Shown here in pieces: positions 56,800 to 64,000 of a DNA stretch of 64,000 nucleotides. Below the pieces are notes generated by a model, which saw only the letters and a program-made list of their open reading frames with translations, was not told where the DNA came from and searched no databases. The position numbers were made by a program, and so were the translations under genes. Every line of letters starts with the position of its first letter. The first letter of the stretch is position 1. This DNA comes from Candidatus Rokuibacteriota bacterium (GTDB taxonomy: Bacteria; Methylomirabilota; Methylomirabilia; Rokubacteriales; CSP1-6), in contig QHTE01000044.1 in NCBI GenBank assembly GCA_003220685.1, forward strand, positions 116,214 through 180,213, in the 5' to 3' direction.

Positions 56800-58313
56800 C
56801 AAGTCCCGCCGAGCGGCAGGCGCAGCGAGAAGCGGCTGCCGTCGCCCGGCGCGCTCTCGACCGCGATCGTGCCGCCATGGGCCTGGGCGATGTGGCGCAC
56901 CAGCGCCAGCCCGACTCCGCTACCCCGGCGTCCCTGGGTGTCGCTCCGCCCCACCCGATAGAACTTCTCGAAGATCTTTGCCTGCTCCTCGGGCGCGATC
57001 CCGAGGCCGCGGTCACTCACGGCGATGACGAGCCACCCCTCCGCAACCCGCGCGTCGATCGTCAATGCCCGATCGTCGCCCGAATACTTGATCGCGTTGT
57101 CGATCAGGTTCGCGAGCGCCTGGCCGACGGCGTCGGCGTCCATCGTCACCTCGGGGAGGTCCGCGGCCACGCTCACCTCGACCTTGAACCCCTGCTGGGC
57201 CAGCGGAGAGGCGAACGCTTCGAGCGTTCCGCGGATGAGCGGCTCGACCGTCGTCGGCGTCATGTCATAGGTCTGGCGACCGTCCTCGATCCGCGAGAAG
57301 TCGAGCACGTTGTCGATCAGCCGCGAGAGTCGCTCGCCCTCGCGGGTGATGACCCGGTAGTACTCCTGGCGCCGGCCTTCGTCGGTCACACGTCCCATCT
57401 CGAGAGTCTCTCCGAACATCCGGATCACGGAGAGCGGGGTCTTCAGATCGTGCGACACGTTGGCGACGAAATCCGATTTGAGCCGGGCCATTTCGGTCTC
57501 CCGGCGCATCAGCCGCCACGTCAAGACGATGCCCGCCACGATCACGGCCATGAGCAGCCCGAGGGCGCCGGTGAAAAACATGACCTGGCGACGGACCGCC
57601 TGGCGCGGCGACGCGCCGGGGGCCTGGTAGACGGCCAGGCGCCAGTCGGGAAGCGCCTGGCGAAATCCCACGGTGAGCACGGGCTCGGCGCCCTCGATCG
57701 GCGCGCGGGTGTAGACCGTGCGGCCCTCGTGGTCGAGCACGGCGATGATGGTGGACGATTCGAGTGTGCCGAGGGTCGTCTCGAGGATCTCGCGCCGCAG
57801 GGTGTCGGGGTCGCGCAGGAAGGCCGCCACCACCGGCTCGCCTCCGCGCTGCGTGAGGAGCGCCAGGCACACCTGACTGTTCGAGATCACCTCGCGCTTG
57901 CCGGCCCGCTCGAGGCGCGGCAGGGCGCTTCCCGACACCAGTGGCCCCAAGATGGCTCGGTCGACCTCCCGCCAGGCGCGGGGATAGACGAGCTCGCCGC
58001 GCGGGTTGACGAGATAGAGCCTGCGGATCAGCGGCGAGTCGGCCATCAGCTGGTCTACCGCGCGCTCCGGCGGCGCGCCGGACCGGAGCGCGGCCTGGAG
58101 GCGGTCGAGGAACACGTCCTCGGCGCGGCGCAAGGTCATCTCGACCTTCTCCGCGGCCATCGCGGCCATGTCGCGCGCCTGCTCTCGATACAGGAGCTCG
58201 GACGAGGCTTCCCACTGGCGGATCGAGACGTAGCCGAGGACCGCGACGACGGCGGCGGGCGCCACGATCGCAAGGAGTGCCAGCGCCGAGAATCTGGCGG
58301 ACGGCGACGGCAC
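56799..58313 (-). CDS. Membrane sensor histidine kinase with periplasmic sensor (HprS-like by context)
   Basis: 504 aa. TM1 about 8-28, a periplasmic sensor of about 215 residues (LYREQARDMAAMAAEKVEM to ALPDWRLAVYQ), TM2 about 243-266, HisKA with NVSHDLKTPLSVIRMF near 285, and HATPase boxes NLIDNAIKYSG, VSDRGLGIAPEE and GSGVGLALVRH. The sensor has one Cys (SNSQVCLAL). Much larger than the E. coli HprS sensor. Nine bases after the selenoprotein stop. Confidence 0.93.
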   Translation of the reverse strand: MPSPSARFSALALLAIVAPAAVVAVLGYVSIRQWEASSELLYREQARDMAAMAAEKVEMTLRRAEDVFLDRLQAALRSGAPPERAVDQLMADSPLIRRLYLVNPRGELVYPRAWREVDRAILGPLVSGSALPRLERAGKREVISNSQVCLALLTQRGGEPVVAAFLRDPDTLRREILETTLGTLESSTIIAVLDHEGRTVYTRAPIEGAEPVLTVGFRQALPDWRLAVYQAPGASPRQAVRRQVMFFTGALGLLMAVIVAGIVLTWRLMRRETEMARLKSDFVANVSHDLKTPLSVIRMFGETLEMGRVTDEGRRQEYYRVITREGERLSRLIDNVLDFSRIEDGRQTYDMTPTTVEPLIRGTLEAFASPLAQQGFKVEVSVAADLPEVTMDADAVGQALANLIDNAIKYSGDDRALTIDARVAEGWLVIAVSDRGLGIAPEEQAKIFEKFYRVGRSDTQGRRGSGVGLALVRHIAQAHGGTIAVESAPGDGSRFSLRLPLGGT

Positions 58314-58321
58314 CGCGGCGG

Positions 58322-58843
58322 CTACTCCCGCTCCGCCACGAGCCGCCGGATCATCGCCTCCGTCTGGTCGTAGTCGCCCTCACCGATATGTTGATAGCGG
58401 ACCACGCCCTTTCGATCCACCAGGATCGTGGTCGGCCAGGCCCAGACGCTCCAGCGCTTCCAGATCGCGTGGTCGTTGTCCTGCACGACCGGGTATCGGA
58501 TCCCGAGCTTCTTCGTCGCGTCCACCACGCTCCCGTACGGCTTCTCCCAGAAGAACTCCGGGCTGTGTACCCCGACGATCGTGAACCCGTCCTTCTCGTA
58601 CCGTTCGTACCAGCCCCGCAACTGCGGGATCACGTTCTTGCAATTGATTCAGCCGAAGGTCCAGAACTCGACGAGCACGACCCGGCCGCGCAGGCCCGGC
58701 GTGGTCAAGGGCTCGCTGTTGATCCAGCGCGCTCCCGCCACCTCCGGCGCCGGCGCGCCGAGACGTGAGGCCTGGCCGGCGGCCGATCCGAACGCGAGCC
58801 ACGACACCAGGGTCGCCACGAGGAGCGACGCTCGCCACGCCAC
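58322..58843 (-). CDS. Thioredoxin-fold (TlpA/redoxin) selenoprotein with UxxC active site (Sec at residue 65)
   Basis: The frame from GTG 58843 meets TGA at 58649-58651 and continues to 58322. Read through it is 173 aa: signal peptide SLLVATLVSWLAFGSAAG, TlpA start LGAPAPEVAGARWIN, VVLVEFWTFG-U-INCKNVIPQL, then IVGVHSPEF, YPVVQDNDHAIWKRW and cis-Pro AWPTTILVDRKGVV. Homologues have FWTxxCINC here, so U replaces exactly the first active-site Cys, the classic position for Sec. A hairpin with AGUU loop follows. It sits between a Met-rich protein and the sensor kinase in the msrPQ operon. Confidence 0.87.
58614..58629 (-). promoter_or_regulatory. Candidate bacterial SECIS hairpin for the redoxin gene
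   Basis: On the coding strand CCCGC pairs with GCGGG around loop AGUU, extended by a U-G pair. The loop begins about 25 nt after the UGA, inside the 16-37 nt window described for bacterial SECIS elements, and contains GU. The stem is shorter than that of the UGSC gene. Confidence 0.6.
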
Positions 58844-58845
58844 GG

Positions 58846-59112
58846 CTACTGCTTCTTCTCCATCGGCCTTTCGCCCGGCATCATCTTATCGTCCTTCGTC
58901 ATGGCCTTTCCGTCCTTCTTCATGTCGTCCGCTTTCATGTCGCCCTTCTTCTCGTCTTTCATCATCGTGTCGCCGGTCTTCATCTTGTCGTCCATCTTCA
59001 TCGTGTCGCCCTTCTTCATGGTGTCCTGGGCGACCGACTCGCCGACGACCCCGCCGAGCCCGAACACGACGCCGACCACCGCGATCACGACCGTGCGCCC
59101 CAGCCGCTTCAT
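58846..59112 (-). CDS. Secreted methionine/lysine/aspartate-rich peptide (MrpX-like)
   Basis: 88 aa. Signal peptide TVVIAVVGVVFGLGGVVGESVA, then about 60 residues of low complexity with 12 Met, 16 Lys and 12 Asp, built from repeats such as GDTMKMDDKMKTGDTMMKDE. Length, export and composition recall MrpX of Azospira suillum, a sacrificial Met-rich peptide whose oxidised residues are restored by the adjacent YedY/MsrP. Similar repeat proteins of unknown role occur widely, so identity rests on context. ATG at 59112 after GGGGAGGG. First gene of the operon leading to msrPQ. Confidence 0.8.
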   Translation of the reverse strand: MKRLGRTVVIAVVGVVFGLGGVVGESVAQDTMKKGDTMKMDDKMKTGDTMMKDEKKGDMKADDMKKDGKAMTKDDKMMPGERPMEKKQ

Positions 59113-59260
59113 CGTGTGCACCCTCCCCTGAATGGATGGACGATCGATCTGCTGTGGGCAGTATGTCGGGGACGGAGGCGGCATTCGTCACAACCGTGTC
59201 AAATTCTGGGGATTGCCCGCGCACGTCGGCCGAGGCCAGGCGGGGCCGGAGCCGCGAGAG

Positions 59261-59944
59261 CTAGACGACTTCGTCTTTGCGAGCGGTGGTCTCGCCGAAG
59301 CGGCCCATCGAGAACGGCGCCAGGCCCCGGTAGACCTCGTCCAGGCGGAGGTTGATCTCGCGGTTGGCCAGGGCGAAGAGGCTTCGCCCCTGCCGATCCC
59401 CCTCGACCAGGAACGGCCCGAGCTGCTCGACCTCGAGCACCCAGAGGGCCTGGGCGATCCCGAGCTCGAGCCAGTGCACGTCGACGACGCGCTTGATGCA
59501 GCGCCCGTACGCGGCGCCGAGACCGTAGCCGACGGTGGTGAGATAGACGGCGCCGTGGGGCACGAACCACTGGCGGTACGCGAGCTCCGTCAGACCCGCC
59601 TTGCCGACGATCACCTTCGCGCCGGAGCGCTCGAACCAGCGGCTCATCGACTTGCCGAAGCGGAAGCTCGCCGTCGCGGTGACCGCCTCGACGGCGTACG
59701 TTCCGTCCGGCCGCACCGTCGCCGCGGGCGAGCAATGGAAGTTCACGTTGGTGAGCGCGCGGACGCTCGCCGGCAGATCGACCCCTTCGTCGACCACGCG
59801 TCGATAGACGCCCTCGCGCGCCGTGTAGAGCACGCCGTCGAGATAGACGACGTCGCCGAGCTTCAGGCGGGCCAGCTCGGCCTCGGCGACCGGCGTCGTC
59901 AACCGAACTTCGTCCATCCGCACGTCGTCCAGTCGCTCGATCAT
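59261..59944 (-). CDS. Class I fumarase/tartrate dehydratase, beta subunit
   Basis: 227 aa. LTTPVAEAELARLKLGDVVY and YLDGVLYTAREGVYRRV start the domain; ATASFRFGKSMSRWFER, VIVGKAGL and VYLTTVGYGLGAAYG follow, as in the C-terminal part of FumA or the TtdB/FumB subunit. Forms the substrate site with the alpha subunit encoded 61 bp upstream. ATG at 59944; the longer frame is a shadow. Substrate may be fumarate/malate or tartrate. Confidence 0.9.
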   Translation of the reverse strand: MIERLDDVRMDEVRLTTPVAEAELARLKLGDVVYLDGVLYTAREGVYRRVVDEGVDLPASVRALTNVNFHCSPAATVRPDGTYAVEAVTATASFRFGKSMSRWFERSGAKVIVGKAGLTELAYRQWFVPHGAVYLTTVGYGLGAAYGRCIKRVVDVHWLELGIAQALWVLEVEQLGPFLVEGDRQGRSLFALANREINLRLDEVYRGLAPFSMGRFGETTARKDEVV

Positions 59945-60005
59945 TGGAGCGGGGCCGTTGAGGCCGGCGGCACCGATGGTGGGCCGACGCGGGCGTGGGC
60001 CGGCT

Positions 60006-60944
60006 TCACTCGACCCCCTCGCGCCGGTAGTAATCGGTGAACCACATCGGGTCGGAGCGAAACTCGACCCGTCCGTCGGGATGGATGCGCGCCGTGGCGC
60101 GGCGCGAGGAGAGGCAAAAGCTGTGGAGTCCGACCGGCATACCGCCGGTGTGGGAAAACGCCACCTCGACGTGCGTCGCGACGACGAGCGAGGTGCCCGC
60201 GAACCCCATCGCACCGATGCCGATGTAGTTGCCCAGCGCGGTCAGCTCGTCCTCGAGCGCCGCGATCGCCGGGTCGGGGTTCCGGCTGCCGACCGCGCGC
60301 AGGCACGCCGCCTCCTTCCCGAGACGCACGCAGGTGTCCTTCGAGCCGCCGATGCCGAGGCCGACGATCGCGGGCTGGCACGCCAGGCCGCGCTTGCCGA
60401 ACTGCACGAGCGTGTCGACGAAGAAGCGCTTGATGCCGGCGACGCCGTCGGCTGGGAACAGCATCCGGTAGTCGCTCCCGAAGAGCCCGCCCTTGTGAAC
60501 GGTCGTGATGTCGATCCAGTCGCCGCCGGGCTCGAAGGCGTACGTGACCTCGGGAGCGTGGATGCCGACGTTGTTGTCGTGGTCCACGCGGGTGAGCGGA
60601 TGCACCCGGTTCGGTCGCAGCGGAATCGCCGCCGTCGCGTCGGCGGTCGCCCGACGCAGCGCCCGCTCGAGCGCCACGAATCCGCCTTCGACGAGCGCGT
60701 CGTTGCCGGCGCGGACGTAGTAGCGCGGCAGGCCGGTGTCGGCGCACATCGGACGGCGCTCGGCGGTCGCGATGTCCCAGTTGCGGTCCATCTCGGTGAG
60801 CACGAAGCGCGCGATGCGGTTTTGCTCCCGGTCGCGGGCCCGCCGGACGCCTTCGCGATAGTCGGCGGGGATGTCGATGGCCGCGCGCGCCATCAGCTCG
60901 CGCGCGGTGTCCTCGACGAGCTTGATCGAGATCGGTCTGGGCAT
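60006..60944 (-). CDS. Class I fumarase/tartrate dehydratase, alpha subunit ([4Fe-4S])
   Basis: 312 aa. Cluster-ligand candidates are PMCADTGLPRYYV near 68, GSKDTCVRLGKEAACL near 200 and GLHSFCLSSRRATARI near 275, the three-Cys pattern of oxygen-labile class I fumarases. IGIGAMGFAGTSLVVATHVE is the typical late segment. With the beta subunit it interconverts fumarate and malate (or dehydrates tartrate). Start ATG without a strong ribosome site. Confidence 0.9.
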   Translation of the reverse strand: MPRPISIKLVEDTARELMARAAIDIPADYREGVRRARDREQNRIARFVLTEMDRNWDIATAERRPMCADTGLPRYYVRAGNDALVEGGFVALERALRRATADATAAIPLRPNRVHPLTRVDHDNNVGIHAPEVTYAFEPGGDWIDITTVHKGGLFGSDYRMLFPADGVAGIKRFFVDTLVQFGKRGLACQPAIVGLGIGGSKDTCVRLGKEAACLRAVGSRNPDPAIAALEDELTALGNYIGIGAMGFAGTSLVVATHVEVAFSHTGGMPVGLHSFCLSSRRATARIHPDGRVEFRSDPMWFTDYYRREGVE

Positions 60945-61060
60945 GCTCGACTCGCGAGTAGCTTAACTCGAAGACGCCCTCGCGCGCACGGCCCTGAGCC
61001 GGCCGGGGGCCAGCCCCACGCGCAATACGCGGCCAGGAGCCCACCGCCGCCCGGCGAGCC

Positions 61061-61345
61061 TCACCGCTGATCGAACGCGCGGGCGATGAACTCCGGAAAC
61101 TGCGCCTCGAGCTCGGCGACCACCGCGTCGGCGACCTCGGCCGCGCTCCCCGACCGCTCCTGCGCGTCGCTGCGCGCCCACAGCTCGAGATACGCGTCCT
61201 GACCCTCCCGCCCGAGGCGCATCGCGACCGAGTCGATGAGCTGCTGGAAGCGGTCGCTCAGCTGACGGGTGACGGTGTCCGAAGCGTCTCGCGCCTCGAC
61301 CATCGCCGGCACGCCCTTCCAGGCGATGATCTGATAGCTCGCCAT
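61061..61345 (-). CDS. Small protein with 'virulence factor' C-terminal-type domain
   Basis: 94 aa. SYQIIAWKGVPAMVEARD at the start and DRFQQLIDSVAMRLG then DAYLELWARSDAQE match the short conserved domain annotated as virulence factor (PF13769), which has no proven function. Ends VVAELEAQFPEFIARAF. Lies 24 bp downstream of the MoaD-like gene and likely shares its transcript. Confidence 0.7.
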   Translation of the reverse strand: MASYQIIAWKGVPAMVEARDASDTVTRQLSDRFQQLIDSVAMRLGREGQDAYLELWARSDAQERSGSAAEVADAVVAELEAQFPEFIARAFDQR

Positions 61346-61369
61346 CGATCGGGGGAGCGAGGCCTGAGG

Positions 61370-61699
61370 CTACGCTCCGCCCATGAACTGGGCGAGGAGC
61401 GTGATCCGATCTCCCGGTCGCATCGGGGAGTCGAGCTCGTGCTCGATCCCGAGGACCGCGTCGTTGACGAGGACCTCGATGTGCTCGCCGAGCTCCTTGC
61501 CGTGCCAGAGGGCTCGGTGGAGCTCGGGGAACCTAGCCGACAGCCCGCTCAGCACGCTGCGGACCGTCGCGCCCGGGGTCAGGGGCTCCTCGAGGACGCG
61601 CCGGCCGGAGCCGTCGCCGCCGACGAACTTCGTGATCCACGAGGCGATCTCGATCGGAATGGTCGCGGCGGGCAGGGTCTTCACGCTTTGAATGGTCAA
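61370..61699 (-). CDS. MoaD/ThiS-family beta-grasp protein with near-terminal Gly-Gly
   Basis: 109 aa. PGATVRSVLSGLSARFPEL, VLVNDAVLGIEHELDSPMRP, then GDRITLLAQFMGGA. Beta-grasp sulfur carriers end in GG for adenylation; here one Ala follows, so trimming or a non-carrier role is needed. AOR and MsrP in this window need pterin cofactor, but no other moa gene is present. The TTG at 61699 is uncertain; a GTG at 61684 is an alternative. Confidence 0.8.
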   Translation of the reverse strand: MTIQSVKTLPAATIPIEIASWITKFVGGDGSGRRVLEEPLTPGATVRSVLSGLSARFPELHRALWHGKELGEHIEVLVNDAVLGIEHELDSPMRPGDRITLLAQFMGGA

Positions 61700-61717
61700 C
61701 GCCCGGGCGGGCGGAGG

Positions 61718-62335
61718 CTACCCGGAGGAGCGACGGGCGCGCGGCGCCGACTCGTTGAGGAACTCCTCGCGCTTGGTCTTGAGCCGCCGGACGAGCTCTT
61801 CGTAGGAGCTCGACCGGATGATCCGATCGAACTGCGAGCGATAGTTCGCGATGAGGCTCACGTTCTCGATGAGGACGTCGTAGATCAGCCAGCGGTCGCC
61901 CCGTAGGTTCATGCGGGACTCGACGGCGACCTCGGCGCCCGTCCGTGTCACGATGCGCGCCTTGACCGACGCGAAGGTGCCATCGATCGACTCGCCGAGG
62001 TAGCGGATCCGCTCGCCGCCGTACTCGTCCATCCGCGCGATGTAGGTCCGCTCGAGGAGGTCGGCGAAGAGCTGGGTGAATTCCTCGCGCTCGGCGGGGG
62101 TCCGGGCCTGCCAGTGGCGGGCGAGAACCCGCTGGGCCGACTCATTGATGTCGAACGCTTCGTGGGCGATCTTCCGAACCGCCGCGCGCCGATCCTGGCG
62201 GGCCATCGACGGGTCGTCGAGGACCTTGACCACCTGGTCGGTGTACTCCCGGAGCTGATCGGTGGGGCCCGCCCACGCGGGCGAGCTGGCCAGCAGCACG
62301 AGCGCGCCGGCGATCGTCGTCAGTATCTTGTCCAC
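61718..62335 (-). CDS. mlaC: MlaC-family periplasmic phospholipid-binding protein
   Basis: 205 aa. Signal peptide ILTTIAGALVLLASSPAWA, then PTDQLREYTDQVVKVLDDP, FDINESAQRVLARHWQART, EEFTQLFADLLERTYIAR and WLIYDVLIENVSLIANYRS, the MlaC/Ttg2D pattern. Shuttles phospholipid between MlaA and the inner-membrane MlaFEDB complex, which is not in this window. GTG start seven bases after TATACT, with GGGGA between, so it may be leaderless. Confidence 0.93.
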   Translation of the reverse strand: MDKILTTIAGALVLLASSPAWAGPTDQLREYTDQVVKVLDDPSMARQDRRAAVRKIAHEAFDINESAQRVLARHWQARTPAEREEFTQLFADLLERTYIARMDEYGGERIRYLGESIDGTFASVKARIVTRTGAEVAVESRMNLRGDRWLIYDVLIENVSLIANYRSQFDRIIRSSSYEELVRRLKTKREEFLNESAPRARRSSG

Positions 62336-62399
62336 TCCCCAGAGTATACGGCGCCGATCCAGTCACACCGAATATCGCACGCCTCGCCCCCCGTCCGGC

Positions 62400-63602
62400 T
62401 CACGGCGTCAGCACCGGCGCCGGGACCCGCACCCTCAGCTCGCGGCCGACGAGCCAGGCCCCGGAGAATATGAGGATCGCCGCGATGAGATAGACCGCGT
62501 GGATGCCGAAGGCGTGGATCACGAGCCCGCCGACGAGCGGACCGGCGATTCCGCGGACTCCCGCGAGCGTCGCGCCGATCGCCACGTAATTGGCCGTGCG
62601 CTGTGGGCCGGCGACGTCGATGACCGCCATCATCCAGACGAGCTCGAGGCCGACCGACACCAGGGAATCGGTGATCGCGCTCGCCACCAGCACCCAGGGG
62701 CTCCAGGCGAGGTAGTAGATCAGAGGCGTCATGCCGCCCAGGAAGTACATCACGCGCAGCGCCTCGAGGCTCGACTTGCGATCGACGAGGCGCCCCCAGT
62801 AGGCACTGCCGGCGAGCACTCCGACCGCGGCCACCGCCCCGAGCACCCCCACCTGCGAGGCGCTCACCTGCAGCACGTCGACGAGCAGGAGGGGGTGCGC
62901 CGGCGTCTGGATCCAGCAGCCGAACCCGAACAGGAAGGACGCGATCAGCAGGCGGCGGAAGGCGTGATCGTCGCGCACGGTCTGCCAGGCGTCCAGGAGC
63001 CCGGCGGGCGCCTCGGCGGCGCCGTCCTCGGGCTCGGGCACGGCGAGCCGCCGCAGGCAGAAACTCGAAGCCATGCCGAGCAGGGCGGCGGCAACGAAGA
63101 TGCTCCGATAGCCGAACAGATCGAAGAGCTGGCCGGCGGCAAGCGCCAGCGCGATCCCGAGGACTGCGCCCGCCATCCTGACCAGACCGAGCGCTCGGCC
63201 TCGATGGGCACGCGGGTATATGCGCTCGACGACCGCCGCCTGGGCGGGCCCCACGGCGGCGCCGAAGAAATCTCGCGCGATCACGATACCGGCGAACGCC
63301 CACGCCGAGCTGACGAACGGCACCAGCAAGAACACGCCGCGGGCCACGAAACCGGGCCAGATGAGGTACGGCAACGGAGGCCTTCCGTGGAAGCCCTTCG
63401 CCCAGAGCAGCGAGAGGAGTAGGCAGGCGCCGCACGCCGAGGACGTCACGGCGAGCTGCAGCGGTGTGGCGCCGAGCTCGCGCCGAAGGACCAGGCCGAT
63501 GAATGGGCCGGTCAGTCCCGCAAAGACGGTGAGGAGGAGCGTTGCCGAGATGTCGATCCGGAGGGCGCGGCGAGTCTCAGGGTTGAATCCCGATCCGATC
63601 AT
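62400..63602 (-). CDS. Major facilitator superfamily permease
   Basis: 400 aa with twelve predicted helices. [19 protein letters not shown] begins TM1, [18 protein letters not shown] loop ([19 protein letters not shown]) sits between TM4 and TM5, central cytoplasmic loop [19 protein letters not shown], and [17 protein letters not shown] between TM8 and TM9. ATG at 63602 with AAGGA is chosen over a longer start. Substrate unknown. Confidence 0.88.
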   Translation of the reverse strand: MIGSGFNPETRRALRIDISATLLLTVFAGLTGPFIGLVLRRELGATPLQLAVTSSACGACLLLSLLWAKGFHGRPPLPYLIWPGFVARGVFLLVPFVSSAWAFAGIVIARDFFGAAVGPAQAAVVERIYPRAHRGRALGLVRMAGAVLGIALALAAGQLFDLFGYRSIFVAAALLGMASSFCLRRLAVPEPEDGAAEAPAGLLDAWQTVRDDHAFRRLLIASFLFGFGCWIQTPAHPLLLVDVLQVSASQVGVLGAVAAVGVLAGSAYWGRLVDRKSSLEALRVMYFLGGMTPLIYYLAWSPWVLVASAITDSLVSVGLELVWMMAVIDVAGPQRTANYVAIGATLAGVRGIAGPLVGGLVIHAFGIHAVYLIAAILIFSGAWLVGRELRVRVPAPVLTP

Positions 63603-63744
63603 GTCCGTCCTTGGGGGCTTGGCCGGGACGGCGGGCCGATTCCCGTGAAGCCGTCCCACATCGATTATGTCGCATCTCGCCTCGGCGGCCTCGCTTCCCG
63701 ATGATGCTCGCTAACCCTCCGCCGCAACGACGATCCGGGTCGGC

Positions 63745-63750
63745 TACAAT
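63745..63750 (+). promoter_or_regulatory. -10-like TACAAT before the haloalkane dehalogenase homologue
   Basis: TACAAT ends seven bases before the GTG. No good -35 is visible 17 bp upstream. The geometry matches the other leaderless starts in the window. Confidence 0.45.
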
Positions 63751-63757
63751 CAGGCGC

Positions 63758-64000
63758 GTGAGCCCCCTTTCCTCGGCCGATCCGCACCCCCGCCGGCGCG
63801 TCAGAGTTCTCGATACCGAGATGGCCTACGTCGACACCGGGGCCGGGGACCCGATCGTCTTCCTACACGGCAACCCGACGTCGTCGTATCTCTGGCGCAA
63901 CGTCATTCCTCACGTCGCGGGTTGGCGTCGCTGCCTGGCGCCGGACCTCGTAGGAATGGGCGACTCGGGCAAGGCGCCGTCCGGTACCTATCGGTTCGCC
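63758..64000 (+). CDS. Haloalkane dehalogenase-like alpha/beta-hydrolase (3' truncated)
   Basis: 81 codons are visible before the window ends. After a short basic N terminus come [20 protein letters not shown] and [18 protein letters not shown], then [27 protein letters not shown] is the oxyanion-hole segment of haloalkane dehalogenases, where the Asn helps bind halide. The nucleophilic Asp lies beyond the window, so dehalogenase versus another hydrolase is undecided. GTG start seven bases after TACAAT and no ribosome site (leaderless pattern). Confidence 0.8.
   Translation, partial: MSPLSSADPHPRRRVRVLDTEMAYVDTGAGDPIVFLHGNPTSSYLWRNVIPHVAGWRRCLAPDLVGMGDSGKAPSGTYRFA

Noticed and set aside
58649..58651. 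Pseudogene explanation for the split thioredoxin-like gene
   Set aside because: The stop codon replaces only the first active-site Cys, and everything downstream is intact and in frame.
59174..59202. Standard sigma-70 promoter before the Met-rich peptide gene (TTGACA on the leftward strand)
   Set aside because: The -35 is perfect, but no -10 lies 16-18 bp downstream; it may be regulator-dependent and is too weak to list.

Overview
The window is about 64 kb of very GC-rich (roughly 70%) bacterial chromosome, densely coded and mostly transcribed leftward. Genes are often chained by stop/start overlaps (ATGA, GTGA, TGATG). MlaA, MlaC, lipoproteins and a Tat-exported MsrP point to a didermal, Gram-negative-type cell. 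Two genes are readable only if an in-frame UGA is selenocysteine, so the organism should have the Sec machinery. Aldehyde:ferredoxin oxidoreductase, CaiB-type CoA-transferase, ImuA-ImuB-DnaE2, several 3-hydroxyisobutyrate-dehydrogenase-like genes and multihaem cytochrome suggest an uncultured soil or subsurface lineage such as Rokubacteria/Methylomirabilota. That placement is inference. I saw no rRNA, tRNA, CRISPR array or insertion sequence, and no gene-free stretch over 300 bp.

Layout. 1-6.1 kb: 5'-truncated ThDP enzyme, then a leftward run (HIBADH-like, double GNAT, CopC, aldo/keto reductase, VOC). 6.2-10.3 kb: an AorABC-like operon (GYD protein, polyferredoxin, FAD oxidoreductase, tungsten/molybdenum AOR). 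10.3-14.3 kb: a second HIBADH-like gene, a DMT transporter, a 62-bp tandem repeat, and a UGSC-family selenoprotein with a small upstream partner. 14.3-18 kb: sugar kinase, pgl and zwf (oxidative pentose phosphate entry). 18-24.6 kb: lipoprotein, SDR and the imuA-imuB-dnaE2 mutasome. 24.7-33.8 kb: mixed housekeeping (SDR, spermidine-synthase-like, EttA, RNase D, a deleted SDR, a pseudo-receiver, RidA, a third HIBADH-like gene, aspartyl protease, CaiB). 33.8-37.2 kb: metH. 37.2-50.7 kb: a signalling island with two histidine kinases, two receiver proteins, a sigma-54 activator, a disordered NucS-like protein, two methyltransferases and a pair of paralogous secreted proteins. 50.8-53.2 kb: hexahaem cytochrome, mlaA and a small Cys protein. 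53.2-59.1 kb: an oxidative-stress operon. 59.3-64 kb: two-subunit fumarase, small proteins, mlaC, MFS permease and a 3'-truncated haloalkane dehalogenase homologue.

The most interesting system is at 54464-59112. It joins a methionine-rich periplasmic peptide, a predicted UxxC thioredoxin-like selenoprotein, a histidine kinase/response regulator pair, and the periplasmic methionine sulfoxide reductase MsrP with its haem partner MsrQ. It looks like an E. coli HprRS-MsrPQ-type module merged with an Azospira-type sacrificial Met-rich peptide, plus a selenoenzyme. The second selenoprotein (UGSC motif, about 12.4-14 kb) has a hairpin exactly where a bacterial SECIS belongs.

Regulation. At least a dozen genes have a TANNNT hexamer 6-7 nt before the start codon and usually no Shine-Dalgarno sequence, the signature of leaderless transcripts. 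Two divergent pairs share one such element. Three genes seem to start with CTG.
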